This document shows positions 5,655-6,839 of a stretch of 6,839 nt of DNA, piece by piece. Each line of letters begins with the position of its first letter. Positions within the stretch are counted from its first letter, which is position 1. The DNA is from Acidobacteriota bacterium (GTDB lineage Bacteria > Acidobacteriota > UBA6911). The stretch lies in assembly GCA_017860075.1 (NCBI GenBank), contig JAFNAH010000157.1, forward strand, positions 1 through 6,839. Direction: 5' to 3'. The notes below the pieces were generated by a model. The model saw only the letters and a program-made list of their open reading frames with translations. It was not told where the DNA came from and ran no database searches. The position numbers and the translations under genes were made by a program.

Positions 5655-6838
5655 CAGAATCTGGTGACTTCGGTCACCAGATTCTCCACGAACGCCCTGG
5701 GATCGGGGACGGGCGGCCGTTGCAGCGCAGCGAGGAGGCGAGTCTCGCCGAACTCCTCTTCCCTTGCATTGAAGGCTTCCGGAATTCCATCGGTGAAAAG
5801 CAGCACCGAGTCGCCGTCATGTAGCGCCAGGCTCCCGGATTCAAACTGCATCCCTTCCAGCAAACCAAGAACCGTGCCCGTGGCATGCAGACGCTCCGTG
5901 CCGTCGCCCGCCCTCATCAGGAAGGGGGCATTGTGACCCGCGTTCACGTAGAGCATCTCACCCGTTTGCGTATCCAATTCGCTGTAGAACATGGTAACCA
6001 TCCGGTTTCCGGGAGTGTTCCTGCAGAGCGATGTGTTGAGCTTGGCGATCAGGTCGACTCCGCGGAATCCTGCCGAGAGAAGCGTCTTGAGGCTTCCCTG
6101 GAGCAGGGACATCAGCAGGGCGGCGGGCATTCCCTTGCCTGACACATCGCCAATAACGACCGCCACCCGGCCCGGCGCCAGCGGAATGAGGTCGTAATAG
6201 TCCCCTCCGACGGTATTCGCGGGTCGCATGTGGGAATAGATGCGGATATCCCCCTCCTCGAAGTGCGGGTCGGGTACCAGCTCGAACTGGATCTCCCGGG
6301 CCGTCTCGATGTCCCGCTTCATGACCGACCCCTGGCGAAAGACTTCTGCGATGATGATCAGGAGGATGCCGGCGAAACTCGCCACGAAACCCGAATCAAA
6401 GCCGGGCCTGATGGTTATCCCGGCCGTGGTGAGATGATCCAATAGCCTGTGCGCTGTCCAGGACGTTGTGATCACCTTGATCAGGTCGAAACAGATCAAG
6501 GCCAATCCGATCATCCTGATCCGGGAGGCATTCTCGAATACGAAAGGTGAGCCCTGGCGCAGCGTTCTGAAGATCGCGCGCAGTCGGTTGAGGACCAGCA
6601 GGACGATGGCCAGTGCCGGGAAAACGAGCCCCGTCGGCAGCACTGTCTCGCGGAAACCCAGGCCTACGAGCCTGAGCTTTCCGGTCGCCTGTGAAATGTG
6701 TGCCTCCTCCAACTTCCACGAGTCGGACGAAATATGGTATGTGGAGGGGTCGAGGTCGAACGCAATCGGAATCTCCTGGCTCACATGCTTCGGGTTCCAG
6801 AAGTAGACCGCCACCACTGCGACGATCAGGGCGATCAT
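5591..6838 (-). CDS. Membrane-anchored PP2C (SpoIIE/RsbU-type) serine/threonine phosphatase with DUF2975-like N-terminus, probably partial at 5' end
   Basis: The C-terminal half (about residues 195-410) is a PP2C-type phosphatase domain of the SpoIIE/RsbU group, which dephosphorylates anti-sigma-factor antagonists in partner-switching pathways. The metal-binding motifs are GGDYYDL (D213), GDVSGKG (D231), LFTDGIPEAF (D350) and PTDDMTL (D402, D403). The usual signalling linker ETAREIQFELVPD (178-190) precedes it. The N-terminal half resembles DUF2975: transmembrane segments at about 1-14, 68-84, 108-124 and 150-166, an extracytoplasmic stretch between the first two, and the characteristic LRAIFRTLRQGSPFVFENASRIRMIG. 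The catalytic part faces the cytosol. The first ATG (6838) lies at the window edge and falls inside a hydrophobic segment, so the real start may lie beyond it. No anti-sigma or antagonist gene is in view. The stop is TAA, read from 5593-5591. Confidence 0.9.
   Translation of the reverse strand: MIALIVAVVAVYFWNPKHVSQEIPIAFDLDPSTYHISSDSWKLEEAHISQATGKLRLVGLGFRETVLPTGLVFPALAIVLLVLNRLRAIFRTLRQGSPFVFENASRIRMIGLALICFDLIKVITTSWTAHRLLDHLTTAGITIRPGFDSGFVASFAGILLIIIAEVFRQGSVMKRDIETAREIQFELVPDPHFEEGDIRIYSHMRPANTVGGDYYDLIPLAPGRVAVVIGDVSGKGMPAALLMSLLQGSLKTLLSAGFRGVDLIAKLNTSLCRNTPGNRMVTMFYSELDTQTGEMLYVNAGHNAPFLMRAGDGTERLHATGTVLGLLEGMQFESGSLALHDGDSVLLFTDGIPEAFNAREEEFGETRLLAALQRPPVPDPRAFVENLVTEVTRFCYPALPTDDMTLMLLMKKSAG
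5656..5685. repeat. Perfect 13-bp hairpin with C(TTCG)G loop inside the phosphatase gene
   Basis: AGAATCTGGTGAC (5656-5668) and GTCACCAGATTCT (5673-5685) are perfect inverted copies around TTCG. On the + strand this gives a C(UUCG)G tetraloop, an exceptionally stable RNA loop. In the minus-strand mRNA the loop is CGAA. The bases encode NLVTEVTRF near the end of the phosphatase. The + strand hairpin would lie in read-through RNA from the convergent regulator gene. No T-run follows on either strand. Confidence 0.6.
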
Positions 6839-6839
6839 C

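Overview
The window is a stretch of bacterial chromosome of fairly high GC content. It carries one gene tail, one frameshifted gene and five further protein genes on both strands. No RNA gene, CRISPR array, insertion sequence or phage gene is visible. The source is most likely an environmental bacterium. Cytosolic proteins joining a winged helix, a TolB-N-like domain and TPR repeats, like the one at 3718-5358, are especially numerous in Acidobacteriota and related uncultured phyla. This is a weak hint, and I cannot place the organism firmly.

Layout. Positions 2-109 may encode the tail of a membrane protein on the + strand. Positions 210-1062 (+) hold an exported metallo-beta-lactamase-fold hydrolase broken by a frameshift directly after its HxHxDH motif. 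Convergent to it are two minus-strand genes: a UbiA/MenA-type membrane prenyltransferase (1073-1975) and, upstream of it, a xylose-isomerase-like TIM-barrel sugar phosphate isomerase/epimerase (2163-2990). Divergent from these, and behind a 330-base intergenic region, is a 67-residue cold-shock protein gene (3323-3526). It has a candidate promoter, a leader of about 163 nt with two hairpins, and a textbook intrinsic terminator. Positions 3718-5358 (+) encode the winged-helix/TPR regulator, whose 3' end carries a perfect 61-bp tandem duplication that changes the frame. Convergent to it, and reaching the right edge, is a membrane-anchored PP2C (SpoIIE/RsbU-type) phosphatase with a DUF2975-like N-terminus (5591-6838, minus).

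The genes do not form an obvious shared pathway. The two minus-strand metabolic genes could be co-transcribed, but 187 bases separate them. The cold-shock gene is a self-contained unit with its own signals. The regulator and the phosphatase are both signalling proteins but are convergent, so they are not an operon. I see no clearly new multi-gene system. The signals most worth following are the 61-bp duplication, the attenuator-like leader of the cold-shock gene, and a perfect 13-bp hairpin with a C(TTCG)G loop inside the phosphatase gene. Two genes broken or altered by frame changes in 6.8 kb could mean recent decay, or errors in the sequence.
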